Of a stretch of 64,000 bases of DNA, positions 39,824-49,081 are shown piece by piece. The notes beneath the pieces were generated by a model. It saw only the letters and a program-made list of their open reading frames with translations, made no database searches and was not told the DNA's origin. The DNA lies in contig DATAAF010000005.1 in assembly GCA_036260255.1 (NCBI GenBank), positions 23,732-87,731 on the forward strand, read 5' to 3'. The stretch comes from DASZJY01 sp036260255 (GTDB lineage Bacteria > Actinomycetota > Acidimicrobiia > Acidimicrobiales > AC-14). Each line of letters starts with the position of its first letter. Position 1 is the first letter of the stretch. The translations under genes and the position numbers were made by a program.

Positions 39824-40831
39824 GTGATCACGGTGCTGGCCGCCGCCGAGACGCCGCGCCAGGAGGTGATCGCCCGCGAGCTGACCGCCGCCGACTGGAT
39901 CACCGCCGGGGTCATCCTCGCCGTCGGTTTCGCCGCCAGCGCCGCCCTGCGAACGATCCTGGGGCGCGCCCTGAAACGGGGCGACAGCGAGCGCTCGGCT
40001 GCCGAGATCGTCACCCGGGGGCTCGGGTGGCTGGTCGTGGCCGCCGCCCTGTTCTGGTCGCTGTCGATGCTCGGGGTCCGGGTGGCCCCCCTCTTCGGGG
40101 CGCTCGGCATCGGCGGTCTGGCCGTCGCCTTCGCCGCCCAGAGCATCCTCGCCAACTTCCTGGCCAGCATCATCCTCCAGGTGCGGCGGCCGTTCCGCAA
40201 GGGCGACCAGGTGACCACCAACGACTGCGAGGGCACCGTGGAGGGCGTCAACTTCCGCACCGTCGCCCTCCGGACCTACGACGGCGAGCGGGTGATGGTC
40301 CCGTGCGCCGACGTCCTGAGCAGGCCGATCGTCAACCACACGACCTTGGGCCGGCGGCGGACGACTCTGGAGGTCGGGGTCGCCTTCAGCACCGACCTCG
40401 ACAAGGCCCGCCAGCTGCTCCTCGACCGGGTCCAGCGCACCGACGGCGTGCTCGAGCGCCCGCCGTGCGAGGTCTGGGTGAAGGAGTTCGACGAGTCGGC
40501 GATCACCCTCGCCGTCCGCTACTGGCACCCTCCCGACATCACGTCATTGTGGCGGGTGCGCAGCCACGTGGCGGTCGCTGTCAAGAGCGCCCTCGACGAG
40601 GCCGGCATCGAGATCCCCTTCCCGCGGCGCATCATCGGGTTCCTGCCCGACGACGTCCCCTGGGAGCCGGGCCGGTCGGAGCACCGGTCGGACGAGGCGG
40701 ACGGCGACGGTGCCACCGGAGCCGAAGGCGACCGTGCCGCCGGAGCCGAAAGCGACGGCGACGGGCGTCAATCCTCCTCGTCGCCGTCCTCGTCGTCGTC
40801 TTCGTCGTCGGCGAAGGGCACGTCCGGGTAG
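39824..40831 (+). CDS. MscS-type mechanosensitive channel
   Basis: This 335-residue membrane protein has three helices, the pore helix ALGIGGLAVAFAAQSILANF, and a beta domain beginning RPFRKGDQVTTNDCEGTVEG, then VVAVKSALDEAGIEIPFPRR-like C-terminal alpha/beta. Such channels release solutes on hypo-osmotic shock. The C-terminal 45 residues are Glu/Asp/Ala-rich, then a run of Ser that is simply the antisense of the Asp/Glu tail of the convergent gene; they are probably unstructured. Confidence 0.9.
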   Translation: MITVLAAAETPRQEVIARELTAADWITAGVILAVGFAASAALRTILGRALKRGDSERSAAEIVTRGLGWLVVAAALFWSLSMLGVRVAPLFGALGIGGLAVAFAAQSILANFLASIILQVRRPFRKGDQVTTNDCEGTVEGVNFRTVALRTYDGERVMVPCADVLSRPIVNHTTLGRRRTTLEVGVAFSTDLDKARQLLLDRVQRTDGVLERPPCEVWVKEFDESAITLAVRYWHPPDITSLWRVRSHVAVAVKSALDEAGIEIPFPRRIIGFLPDDVPWEPGRSEHRSDEADGDGATGAEGDRAAGAESDGDGRQSSSSPSSSSSSSSAKGTSG

Positions 40832-40995
40832 GCCCTTCGGGCCCAGTCGACGGCGGTCTCACGGCTGGAGAACACCTCGTTGCTGTGGAGCTCGACACTG
40901 GTCTCCCGCTCGACGTACCGCCACGTCCACGCGTCGTCCCCCGCACGCTCCACGTGGAGCTCAGGATGCGCGTCAGCCGCCGGGGGCATCTTCAC
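40768..40995 (-). CDS. Small acidic protein downstream of qcrB
   Basis: This 75-residue protein (GTG at 40995, alternatively ATG at 40989) has a compact beta-rich core (DDAWTWRYVERETSVEL, then SRETAVDWARRAYPDVPF) and an Asp/Glu tail. It overlaps the 3' end of qcrB by 23 bases and the mscS 3' end by 64 bases on the other strand. The family was not recognised. It may be coexpressed with the bc complex. Confidence 0.65.
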   Translation of the reverse strand: MKMPPAADAHPELHVERAGDDAWTWRYVERETSVELHSNEVFSSRETAVDWARRAYPDVPFADDEDDDEDGDEED

Positions 40996-42391
40996 TCGCT
41001 CGCTCCGCTCGCTCCTCGTGCCCGTCTCCGTCGTGGGACACGGCGGCGTACCGGTTGGGACGGAGGAACGCCTCGGCCGGCACGGTGGTGAACCGCTCCG
41101 CCCGGCTCACCTGCAGCCCCTTCATCAGGCGATAGGTGAGGTAGCCGACGAGCGGCGGCAGGACGAGCACGAGGACCTGGAAGAACCGGGTGATGTTGGC
41201 CACCGAGATGTCGAGCTTGTGGGCGATGAGGTCGTTGCTCGCGGCGACCTGCAGCACGATGTAGAAGGTCAGCGTCATGACGCCCAGGGCCGTGCGCACC
41301 GGACGGTCGCGTGCGCGGTCGAGCAGGTGGTGGGTCGCCCGGTCCTTGGTGAAGCGGGCCTCGAGGAACGGCCAGAGGTAGAGGACCCCGAAGGTGATGC
41401 CGGGCAGGAGCACGCCCGCGAAGAACGGGTTGGGGATCTCTATGCCGAAGGCGCGGAACTCCCATGGCGGGATGATCCGCAGCGCCCCCTCGGTCCACCC
41501 CAGCCACCAGTCCGGCTGGGCCGGCGAGGGCACCTGGTCGGGATGGAACGGACCGTAGAGCCACACCGGGTTGACCTGCAGGAGCCCGCCCATGGCGATC
41601 AAGACCGCGAAGACGGCGAAGAAGAGGCCGAGCGAGTTGACCGTGTACGTCGGCCAGAGCTTGCTCCCCACGACGTTCGTCTCGGTGCGCCCGGGGCCGG
41701 GGAAGTCGGTGTGCTTCTGGCGCCAGATGATCGCCAGGTGCACCCCCAGCAGGCCCAGGATCAGGCCGGGGACGATCATCACGTGCGTGACGAAGAGCCG
41801 GGGGATGATCTCGTGGGCGGGGAACTCGCCGCCGAAGATGAGGAAGGCCAGCCAGGTCCCGACCAGGGGAACGGAGAGAGCGATCGAGTAGGCGATGCGC
41901 AGGCCGGTGCCGGACAGGAGGTCGTCGGGCAGTGAGTACCCGGTGAACCCGTTGAAGAAGGCGAGGATGAACAGGGTCACGCCGACGATCCAGTTCAGCT
42001 CCCGAGGCCGGCGGAAGGCGCCCGTGAAGAACACCCTGAGCAGGTGGATCACGAGGGCGGCGATGAAGACGATCGCCGCCCAGTGGTGCGCCTGCCGCAT
42101 CACCAGGCCGGCTCGCACGTCGAAGCTGAGCTCGAGCGTGGAGCGGAAGGCCTCCGACATCTCCACGCCCTTCATCGCTTCGTACGACCCCTCGTAGGTC
42201 GTCTCGGCCAGGCTCGGATCGAAGAAGAAGGTCAGGAAGACGCCGGTGAGGAGGAGGACGACGAAGGAGTAGAGGGCGACCTCGCCCAGCATGAACGACC
42301 AGTGGTCGGGAAAGACCTTGTTCAGCGCGTGCCGGGTGAACGAGGCCGCGCCCAGCCGGTCGTCGACCCAGCGGGAGATGCGGTTAATCAC
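40973..42391 (-). CDS. qcrB: Cytochrome bc complex cytochrome b subunit
   Basis: This 472-residue membrane protein carries two b haems and the quinol sites. Haem ligands are seen in VMRQAHHWAAIVFIAALVIH and FVTHVMIVPGLILGLLGVH; the Qo-site region has PPWEFRAFGI rather than the mitochondrial PEWY motif, as in actinobacterial and menaquinol enzymes. Eight or more helices are present. GTG at 42391 overlaps the Rieske gene end by eight bases. Length is shorter than the 540-560 residues of mycobacterial QcrB. Confidence 0.95.
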   Translation of the reverse strand: MINRISRWVDDRLGAASFTRHALNKVFPDHWSFMLGEVALYSFVVLLLTGVFLTFFFDPSLAETTYEGSYEAMKGVEMSEAFRSTLELSFDVRAGLVMRQAHHWAAIVFIAALVIHLLRVFFTGAFRRPRELNWIVGVTLFILAFFNGFTGYSLPDDLLSGTGLRIAYSIALSVPLVGTWLAFLIFGGEFPAHEIIPRLFVTHVMIVPGLILGLLGVHLAIIWRQKHTDFPGPGRTETNVVGSKLWPTYTVNSLGLFFAVFAVLIAMGGLLQVNPVWLYGPFHPDQVPSPAQPDWWLGWTEGALRIIPPWEFRAFGIEIPNPFFAGVLLPGITFGVLYLWPFLEARFTKDRATHHLLDRARDRPVRTALGVMTLTFYIVLQVAASNDLIAHKLDISVANITRFFQVLVLVLPPLVGYLTYRLMKGLQVSRAERFTTVPAEAFLRPNRYAAVSHDGDGHEERAERASEDAPGG

Positions 42392-43232
42392 TGGGCCTGC
42401 TCCAGTACCCGGGCCCGACGGGGTCCGGGAAGTCGCCCAGCGCCACGATGTACCCCCCGGCGTCGACGCCGATGGGCAGCTGGGGAAGGGGTCGGGTGGC
42501 GGGCCCGAAGGTCGGCTTGGCGCCGTCGGGCACCGAGAACGTCGACTGGTGGCAGGGGCAGAACAGCTCCTGGGTGGTGGCCTGGTAGAGACCCACCGGG
42601 CACCCGGCGTGCGTGCAGATCTTGGAGAAGGCGACGACGCCGCCCACCGTCCAGCCGGCCGGCCCGGGCATGCGGACGTTCGGGGGCAGGCGGATGAGGA
42701 TCGTCTGGGAGTCCGCCGCGTCGGGGTGGTCCTCGGGGAACACGGTCAGGATGGTGTTGACGTCGACGTCCTCGAGGCGGACCGTCTCGCCGTCCGGCGT
42801 CACGACCCGGGTCCCCCGTTTCCACTCGGTCTTGGCCAGGCTCCGGCCCGGCTGGGTGCCCAGCGAGCGGATCGGGAAAAGGGCGGCCAGCCCCAGGGCG
42901 GCCACCGCGACGCCGAACATCTTGGCGATCAGGCTCCTGCGCTCGATGGGCTCGGCCCCCGACTGGAAGGCGGCGGCGACGCCCGCCCGCTCGGCGGCCG
43001 CCTCGGGGTGCTCGTCGCGGACCTGCACGAAGTGCCCGTGGGGCAGGACCCGCCGGGCGAACAGGATGAGAGCGACGGCGACCCCGCCGAGGGCGAGGCC
43101 CAGGAGGGCACCTTCGAGCTGCGGCTGACCGCCGAAGGCGTAGACGACGGTCACCGCGATCGCCGCGAGGGTCGCCACGACCAGAGCGAAGACGACGGCG
43201 CGGGTGCCGTCCCGCTCGCGCGTGGCGTTCAT
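42384..43232 (-). CDS. qcrA: Cytochrome bc complex Rieske iron-sulfur subunit
   Basis: This 282-residue protein has three N-terminal membrane helices, as in actinobacterial QcrA, and an extracytoplasmic Rieske domain with CTHAGCPVG and CPCHQSTF ligating the 2Fe-2S cluster. ATG at 43232 overlaps the qcrC stop (ATGA). It moves electrons from quinol to the di-haem QcrC. Confidence 0.95.
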   Translation of the reverse strand: MNATRERDGTRAVVFALVVATLAAIAVTVVYAFGGQPQLEGALLGLALGGVAVALILFARRVLPHGHFVQVRDEHPEAAAERAGVAAAFQSGAEPIERRSLIAKMFGVAVAALGLAALFPIRSLGTQPGRSLAKTEWKRGTRVVTPDGETVRLEDVDVNTILTVFPEDHPDAADSQTILIRLPPNVRMPGPAGWTVGGVVAFSKICTHAGCPVGLYQATTQELFCPCHQSTFSVPDGAKPTFGPATRPLPQLPIGVDAGGYIVALGDFPDPVGPGYWSRPSD

Positions 43233-44056
43233 GGCTGCTCTCCCGCCTTGGTGCCGACCCACCGGATGAAGAGCATCAGGAGGCCGAGGCCGAGGAGCCA
43301 CCCCACCGCCCCCTCCACCACCGGGCCGACCCGGCCGATGGGCGCCCCTCCCTCGTCCGCCGGGTCCTTGAGGTACTCGATGTAGGCCACCAGCGCGTTG
43401 AGCTGCTCGTCGGAGATGGCCCGCGTGCCGAAGACCGGCATGCTTCCCGGGCCGGTGCGGACCGCCTCGGCCACCGCCACCGCGTCGGAGTGCCTGAAGT
43501 CCGGGATCTTGATCGGCCTCGTCTTGTCCTCCTCTCCGGGGGGATGGGTCAGCATGGCACCGCCGATCCCCGTCGTGGCGTGGCAGGACGCGCAGTGCTC
43601 GGCGTAGACCTGCTGGCCCTCGGCCAAGTCGCCGTGCCCAGGGTCGACGTGGGGGATCTCCGGCCCCGGTGCGTGGAACTCGTTCTTCATGTACTCGACG
43701 ATGTCCGATATCTGGCCCTCGTCGTACACCGGCTCCCGGGGCTGCATCTGTTCGGGCGGCTCCTCGACCGGCATCCTCCCGGTGCGCAGGACGAAGTCGG
43801 TGAGGGCGGGACCGTTCGTCCCCACCGTCAGGTCGGGGCCGTGCGCCGTCCCCTTCCCGTCCACACCGTGGCAGAAGGCGCAGTCCCGGAGGTACAGCTG
43901 CCGGCCCGGGTCCACCGGGCCGGCGCCGGCGACGGCTTGGGGCGGCTCGTAGTACTCCGACGTCCGGTAGGGGCCCACGTCGCCCTGGAAGTAGCCACAG
44001 GCGGCGACGACCGACGCGCCCACGGCGAGCAGCAGTGGAGCGAGCGCCCTCCTCAC
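43229..44056 (-). CDS. qcrC: Di-haem cytochrome c subunit of bc complex
   Basis: This 275-residue protein has a lipobox (VVAAC, Cys20), two haem-binding motifs, CAFCH at 59-63 and CASCH in the second domain, and a C-terminal helix (GAVGWLLGLGLLMLFIRWVG). The di-haem architecture replaces a separate soluble cytochrome c and couples the bc complex directly to the oxidase. GTG at 44056 overlaps the ctaG stop. The combined lipobox and C-terminal anchor is unusual compared with mycobacterial QcrC. Confidence 0.92.
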   Translation of the reverse strand: MRRALAPLLLAVGASVVAACGYFQGDVGPYRTSEYYEPPQAVAGAGPVDPGRQLYLRDCAFCHGVDGKGTAHGPDLTVGTNGPALTDFVLRTGRMPVEEPPEQMQPREPVYDEGQISDIVEYMKNEFHAPGPEIPHVDPGHGDLAEGQQVYAEHCASCHATTGIGGAMLTHPPGEEDKTRPIKIPDFRHSDAVAVAEAVRTGPGSMPVFGTRAISDEQLNALVAYIEYLKDPADEGGAPIGRVGPVVEGAVGWLLGLGLLMLFIRWVGTKAGEQP

Positions 44057-44925
44057 AGCCCCTCCGCCGTCGCCACCAGCAGCCCGTCGGGAGCGGGCTC
44101 CTCGTCCATCTCGGCGAACCAGCGGAACAGCAGCCACCCGACCGTCACCACGTACACGACCGCGGGTATCCCCCACATGAAGGCGCCGGCCAGCTGCTGG
44201 TCGGCGAGGGGTGATCGGCTCCAGAGGGCGGCGCCGGCGTCGTGCGCCGGGTACAGCGGCGTCGACGCGAAGATCAGGACGGCGCCGAGGGCCGTGCCCT
44301 GCACGCCGGCGGCGAAGACCAGGAGAGCGGCGACGGGACGGGCCACTCCCCGCCGCGCCCCGCTCGACACGACCACGCTCCAGAGCAACAGTGCGGTGCC
44401 CAGGAAGCTGGCGTGCTCGGCCACGTGGAGGAGGTGGTGGTCGAGAGCGCCCTCGTAGAGCGACGGCATGTGCCAGGCCCACAGCGCCAGCGCTCCCAGC
44501 GCCCACACGACGACCGGACGGCTCAGGGTCCGGCCGATCCCTCGCAGGGGGCCGGATCCGGCGCGGCGGGCGACGTCCCGCCCGCCCGCCGGCAGGCCGG
44601 CGACGAGGGCGGCGGCGGGCCGGGCGAACACGAGGAGAGGCGCGGCCACGACCATGAGGAGGAGGTGTTGGACCATGTGGGCGGAGAACAGGGTGGACGC
44701 CAGCGCGTCCAGCGGGGAGACCAGGGCGGCCGCCACCACCACCAGCCCCGCCGAGAAGGACGCGACGCGGACGGCCCGGTCGACGCCGGTGATCCTTCGG
44801 CCCAGCCGCACGACCCCTCGGGCGTAGACGCCGGCGGTGAGCGCCAGCCCGACGACGAGGGCCGGGTCGAACGTCCACGCCCCGCCCACCTCGCCAGGGG
44901 CCACGACCCCGTCGGCGAGGATCAC
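44053..44925 (-). CDS. ctaG: CtaG-like (caa3-type) cytochrome oxidase assembly factor
   Basis: This 290-residue membrane protein has about seven helices and the conserved LFSAHMVQHLLLMVVAAPLL and WHMPSLYEGALDHHLLHVAEH segments of the Bacillus-type CtaG family. It is thought to help build the CuB site. GTG at 44925 overlaps the preceding stop as GTGA. It lies between the oxidase and bc genes, as in other actinobacteria. Confidence 0.9.
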   Translation of the reverse strand: MILADGVVAPGEVGGAWTFDPALVVGLALTAGVYARGVVRLGRRITGVDRAVRVASFSAGLVVVAAALVSPLDALASTLFSAHMVQHLLLMVVAAPLLVFARPAAALVAGLPAGGRDVARRAGSGPLRGIGRTLSRPVVVWALGALALWAWHMPSLYEGALDHHLLHVAEHASFLGTALLLWSVVVSSGARRGVARPVAALLVFAAGVQGTALGAVLIFASTPLYPAHDAGAALWSRSPLADQQLAGAFMWGIPAVVYVVTVGWLLFRWFAEMDEEPAPDGLLVATAEGL

Positions 44926-45401
44926 GGCGACGTCTCGCACACGCCGAGCATGAGGGCGGGCAGGTATCCCAGGAGGATGATCCCTACGAACAACGCCCCC
45001 TCGACCATGCCCGCGAACGCCATCCAGCGGGCACGGTCGGTGGTGTCGTCGACGCCTTCGTCGCCCTCTTCGTCGCCGGCGCCAGATCGGAAGCTCCTCC
45101 AGCACCTCAGGGCCACCAGCCCCGAGAGCGCCGCCACCGCCAGCATCGCGGTGTTGAAGAGGACCACCGCCGTGTCGACGCTCAGGCCCAGGAGCTCACC
45201 TTGCTTCTTTGTGCCTCGCGAGCAGGCGAACCATTCCTCGAACGAGTAGTTGACGCCCAGGTGCCCGGCCCACGCCACGGGGCTGCCGAGCACCGCGAAC
45301 CACAGCTTGAGCGAACGGCGGCCTTCGTCCTTGCTGATGTCGACCGAGGCCTCCTCGAGGGCCTCGGCTGCTTCAGCTTCTTCCACGTCGTTGGTGGCCA
45401 T
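44922..45401 (-). CDS. Small membrane protein of the oxidase operon
   Basis: This 159-residue protein has an acidic N-terminal tail (VEEAEAAEALEEAS), then three hydrophobic helices (FAVLGSPVAWAGHLGVNY; TAVVLFNTAMLAVAALSGLV; AGMVEGALFVGIILLGYLPA). FACSRG and LMLGVCETSP place single cysteines outside the membrane. The arrangement is common between ctaE and ctaG in related bacteria, but the function is not established; it may be an oxidase subunit or assembly protein. It overlaps ctaE by one base (TGATG). Confidence 0.75.
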   Translation of the reverse strand: MATNDVEEAEAAEALEEASVDISKDEGRRSLKLWFAVLGSPVAWAGHLGVNYSFEEWFACSRGTKKQGELLGLSVDTAVVLFNTAMLAVAALSGLVALRCWRSFRSGAGDEEGDEGVDDTTDRARWMAFAGMVEGALFVGIILLGYLPALMLGVCETSP

Positions 45402-46039
45402 CAGAGGTGCGGCGACAGGTAGACGGACACGAGCACGAAGAGCCACACGATGTCGACGAAGTGCCAGTACATCGCGAAGTTCTGGACCGACACGTGGCGT
45501 CTCTCGTCGAAGGCTCCCTGCCAGGCGCGGAACTGCGTGAAGAGGCTCACCGAAAGCCCGACGACGACGTGGCTGGCGTGGAACCCGGTGATGGTGAAGA
45601 ACATCGACCCGTAGGCGTTCGTGCGGGGGGTGAACTCGTGCAGCGTCTCCGGCCACTCGAAGGCGAGCGTGATGAAGAGGAAGATGGCGCCGAGCAGCCA
45701 TCCCGCCGCCAGCCCCCATTTGAGCCGGCGCTGGTTCCCCTTCTCGATGCCCTTCTCGGCGAGGTGCACCGGGTAGCTCGACGACCAGAGGATCGCCGTC
45801 ATGATGAGAGGCAGCTCGAGCTTCGGCGGGTGGATGTGCTCCGGAGGCCACTCCACCCCGGTGCGGAACCGGAGGTAGAAGTAGCTGGCCAGGAGGATGG
45901 CGAACAGCGTCGCCTCTGTGGCGATCAGCCACACCATCCCCCACCACCCGAAAGACCTCGGTCCGGTCGCCGTCTCCGGGAGGACCTCTCCCGGCACGCC
46001 CGTCTCGGCGATGGTGAGCTCGTGCGTGTCGCCCGCCAC
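45401..46039 (-). CDS. ctaE: Cytochrome c oxidase subunit III
   Basis: This 212-residue membrane protein has five helices and the subunit III segments WLIATEATLFAILLASYFYL, TGFHASHVVVGL and YWHFVDIVWLFVLVSVYL. It stabilises subunit I and is near the proton entry path. It directly follows ctaD without a gap. Confidence 0.95.
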   Translation of the reverse strand: MAGDTHELTIAETGVPGEVLPETATGPRSFGWWGMVWLIATEATLFAILLASYFYLRFRTGVEWPPEHIHPPKLELPLIMTAILWSSSYPVHLAEKGIEKGNQRRLKWGLAAGWLLGAIFLFITLAFEWPETLHEFTPRTNAYGSMFFTITGFHASHVVVGLSVSLFTQFRAWQGAFDERRHVSVQNFAMYWHFVDIVWLFVLVSVYLSPHL

Positions 46040-47950
46040 CTACGTCTCCTGCGTCTGGTTGCGGGGCCAGTACCAGCCGACCATGGCCACGAAGCAGGCG
46101 ACGACCCCGAAGATGGCGAGGGTCCACCACTCCATCAGCAGTAAGAAGAACAGGACCGTCATGGCGACCGCCAGGTTGAACGGCCAGGGCGTGGCGTGGG
46201 GCATGTGCACGACCGCCTGGGGTCGGGCGTCGAGCATGCTGGTCGACAGGGTGAGGTGCCCGCCGGTGAGCGGGCGTCCGCCGTCGGGCGGTGCCTGGAA
46301 GCCCTCAGCCAGCTCCGGTTGGTCCCACATCGGCTCCCGGGACTTGACGGTCGGGACGGTGACGAAGTTGTAGTGGGCCGGCGGCGAGGACGTGTACCAC
46401 TCGAGCGTCTCGCCCTTCCACGGGTCGTTTCCGGCGACCGGCCCCCGTGCCTTGGCCCAGTACCAGTTGACGAAGGTGACCAGCACCCCGAGGGCGAGCA
46501 TGAAGGCACCGATCGTCGAGGCCAGGTTCAGGGCGTCCCAGCCCAGGCCTTCCTCGTACGTGTACACCCGGCGGGGCATGCCGAGCAGCCCGAGGATGTG
46601 CTGGGGGAAGAAGGCGAGGTTGAACCCCACGAACATGAGCCAGAAGCTGATCTTCCCCCACTTCTCGTGCAGGATGCGCCCGGTCATCTTGGGCCCCCAG
46701 TGGTAGATGGCGCCGAAGATCGGGAACACGGCGCTGCCCACGAGCACGTAGTGCAGGTGGGCGACCACGAAGTAGGTGTCGTGCAGGGCCTGGTCGAGGG
46801 CCACGGCGGCGAACATGACGCCGGTCACGCCGCCGATCACGAAGATCACGATGAAGCCCATCACGAAGAGCGTGGGCGTGGAGAGTTTGGGTCGGCCCGA
46901 GACCAGCGTGGCCAGCCAGGCGAACACCTGGATACCGCTCGGTATGGCAATCATGAAGCTGGCCAGAGAGATGAAGCTGACGGTGACGTTGGGGAGTCCC
47001 ACCGCGAACATGTGGTGGACCCACACGCCGAACCCCAACAGGGCGACGGCCAGCTCGCCGATGACGATGTAGGTGTAGCCGACCATGGGCCGGCGGCTCC
47101 ACGTGGGGATGATGGCGGAGGCGATGCCGAACCCGGGCAGGGCGACGATGTAGACCTCGGGGTGGCCGAAGATCCAGAACAGATGCTGCCAAAGCAGCGG
47201 GTCGCCGCCCCCCTCGGCCTCGAAGAAGTGGAAGCCGAACTTGCGCTCGAGGGTGAGCATGACCGCCGCGAGCGTGAGGGCGGGCAGGGCGAACACGATC
47301 TGGAGGGCCATGGCCAGCTCGCCCCAGACGAAGATCGGGATCCTCTTGAGGGTCATCCCCGGCGCCCGCAGCTTGAGGATGGTCACGATGAAGTTGATGG
47401 CGCCGGCGGTGGAGGAGAACCCGAGGAAGATCAGGCCCAGGGTGTAGTAGTCGATGTTGATCCCGGGCGTGAACCCCTCGCCCGCCAGGGGTAGGTAGTT
47501 GAACCACCCGGCGTTGGGCGCCTGGCCGATGAAGAACGACGAGTACATGAAGATCCCGGCGCCGAGCAGCACCCAGTAGCCGAAGGCGTTGAGGCGGGGG
47601 AACGCCATGTCCCGGGCACCGATCATCAGGGGCACGAAGTAGTTGCCGAAACCGGACAGCACCTGCATCGCGAACAGGAACATCATCGTGATGCCGTGCA
47701 TGCTGAAGAGCTGGTTGTAGGCCTCGGGGTTCATCAGCTCGAGGTCGGGCCCGGCCAGCTGCATCCTCATCAGCAGGGACTGGACGCCGCCGATGACGAA
47801 GAACGCCATCCCCGTGTAGAAGTAGCGCATCCCGATGCGCTTGTGATCGACCGTCGAGATCCAGCTGCCGAGACCGCGCGGCTCGTGCCACGTCTCGTCG
47901 AGCTGCTCGCCGATCTCCTCCTTCGGTTCCGGCTCGAGAACGGTGGTCAA
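46040..47950 (-). CDS. ctaD: Cytochrome c oxidase subunit I with C-terminal two-helix extension
   Basis: This 636-residue protein carries haem a, haem a3 and CuB. Conserved parts include WISTVDHKRIGMRYFY, the crosslinked His-Tyr site WIFGHPEVYIVALPGFG, CuB ligands VWVHHMFAVGLPN and the haem ligands in YFVVAHLHYVLVG. After the usual 12 helices, residues 560-636 add two further helices (FNLAVAMTVLFFLLLMEWWT, then IFGVVACFVAMVGWYW) that resemble a fused small subunit IV. ATG at 47950 directly follows ctaC. Confidence 0.96.
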   Translation of the reverse strand: MTTVLEPEPKEEIGEQLDETWHEPRGLGSWISTVDHKRIGMRYFYTGMAFFVIGGVQSLLMRMQLAGPDLELMNPEAYNQLFSMHGITMMFLFAMQVLSGFGNYFVPLMIGARDMAFPRLNAFGYWVLLGAGIFMYSSFFIGQAPNAGWFNYLPLAGEGFTPGINIDYYTLGLIFLGFSSTAGAINFIVTILKLRAPGMTLKRIPIFVWGELAMALQIVFALPALTLAAVMLTLERKFGFHFFEAEGGGDPLLWQHLFWIFGHPEVYIVALPGFGIASAIIPTWSRRPMVGYTYIVIGELAVALLGFGVWVHHMFAVGLPNVTVSFISLASFMIAIPSGIQVFAWLATLVSGRPKLSTPTLFVMGFIVIFVIGGVTGVMFAAVALDQALHDTYFVVAHLHYVLVGSAVFPIFGAIYHWGPKMTGRILHEKWGKISFWLMFVGFNLAFFPQHILGLLGMPRRVYTYEEGLGWDALNLASTIGAFMLALGVLVTFVNWYWAKARGPVAGNDPWKGETLEWYTSSPPAHYNFVTVPTVKSREPMWDQPELAEGFQAPPDGGRPLTGGHLTLSTSMLDARPQAVVHMPHATPWPFNLAVAMTVLFFLLLMEWWTLAIFGVVACFVAMVGWYWPRNQTQET

Positions 47951-47959
47951 AGGCCCCTC

Positions 47960-49042
47960 CTACTCAAGGGTCATCAGGTAGTCGACGAGGGCGGACAGCT
48001 CGTCGGGGGCGATCTCGGTGGGAGGCATGCTGGCCCCCGGCTTGGCGTTCTGGGCGTTCAGGACGAAGTCGGCCAGGTTGTCGCGGTTGAGGCGGAGAAG
48101 CCCGGCACCGATCGTCTGTCTCGACGCCAGGTGGGTGAGGTCGGGGCCGAGGTTGCCGGCGGCGGTCGTCCCCCGGACGGCGTGGCAGCCGGCACAGGAG
48201 GAGGCGAGGAAGAGGTCACGGCCGGCGCGGGCCGGCGCCGTCGTGGGCTCCTGGGCAGGGGCGGCCTGGCTGGCGAGCCAGCGCTCGAACTCGGCGGGTG
48301 GCTGGGCCTCGACGTAGAACACCATGCGGGCGTGCTGGAGGCCGCAGTACTCGGTGCACTGCCCCCGGTAGCGGCCGGGCTCGTCGGCCTGGAGCCACAG
48401 GCGGTTGTCCATGCCGGGGACCTGGTCCTGCTTCACGTTGAGCTGCGGCACCCAGAAGCTGTGGATCACGTCGGCGGTGGAGAGCTTCACCTCGACCGCC
48501 TGGCCGACGGGGATGTGGATCTCGTTGGCCGTCACCGCCCCGTTGGGGTAGCGCGCCTCCCACCACCAGTTGCGCCCCACGACCTCGATCTCCATGGTCG
48601 GCTCGTCGGGGGGCTCGGCCAGGGCGTTGAGCTCGGCGAGCGAGTAGGCGAAGAACCCGGCCAGGATGACACCCGACACGACCAGGCCGGCGACCACGAT
48701 GAAGCGCTCGCCCCACGGAACGGGGCGCTTGTCGATGGCGTCCTCGTCCCCCTCGGGCGGAGGGCGACGGCCCCGCTGGACGGCTCGGAGAACGAAGGCG
48801 ACGACGAAGACGACGGCGACCACCGACGTCCAGAACGTGAGCCACCAGAGCCGCTCGACACGCTCGCCGGCCTCGGAGCGGGGCTCGAGGATCGACGCCT
48901 CGCCGGAGCACCCGGTGAGGAGCACCGCGACGAGGCCGATGGACGTGGCGGCGGCGAGGCCCCAGCCGCGTCTCTCAGCCGTCTCCGCCCGGGCCCCGGG
49001 GAGGGCCCCCTGGGGTCGTCGATCCCACGAAGGACCGATCAC
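47960..49042 (-). CDS. ctaC: Cytochrome c oxidase subunit II with fused cytochrome c (caa3 type)
   Basis: This 360-residue lipoprotein has a lipobox (LLTGCS), two helices, the CuA site CTEYCGLQHARM preceded by VIHSFWVPQLNVKQDQ, and a C-terminal cytochrome c domain with SCAGCHAV and a Met ligand in GASMPP. The fused cytochrome identifies a caa3-like oxidase. It is the first gene of the respiratory block. The preceding hairpin at 49082-49105 isolates it from upstream transcription. Confidence 0.95.
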   Translation of the reverse strand: MIGPSWDRRPQGALPGARAETAERRGWGLAAATSIGLVAVLLTGCSGEASILEPRSEAGERVERLWWLTFWTSVVAVVFVVAFVLRAVQRGRRPPPEGDEDAIDKRPVPWGERFIVVAGLVVSGVILAGFFAYSLAELNALAEPPDEPTMEIEVVGRNWWWEARYPNGAVTANEIHIPVGQAVEVKLSTADVIHSFWVPQLNVKQDQVPGMDNRLWLQADEPGRYRGQCTEYCGLQHARMVFYVEAQPPAEFERWLASQAAPAQEPTTAPARAGRDLFLASSCAGCHAVRGTTAAGNLGPDLTHLASRQTIGAGLLRLNRDNLADFVLNAQNAKPGASMPPTEIAPDELSALVDYLMTLE

Positions 49043-49081
49043 CGGGCGGAAGTCTTATCGCACGCGCCCCCGCACGCCAAA

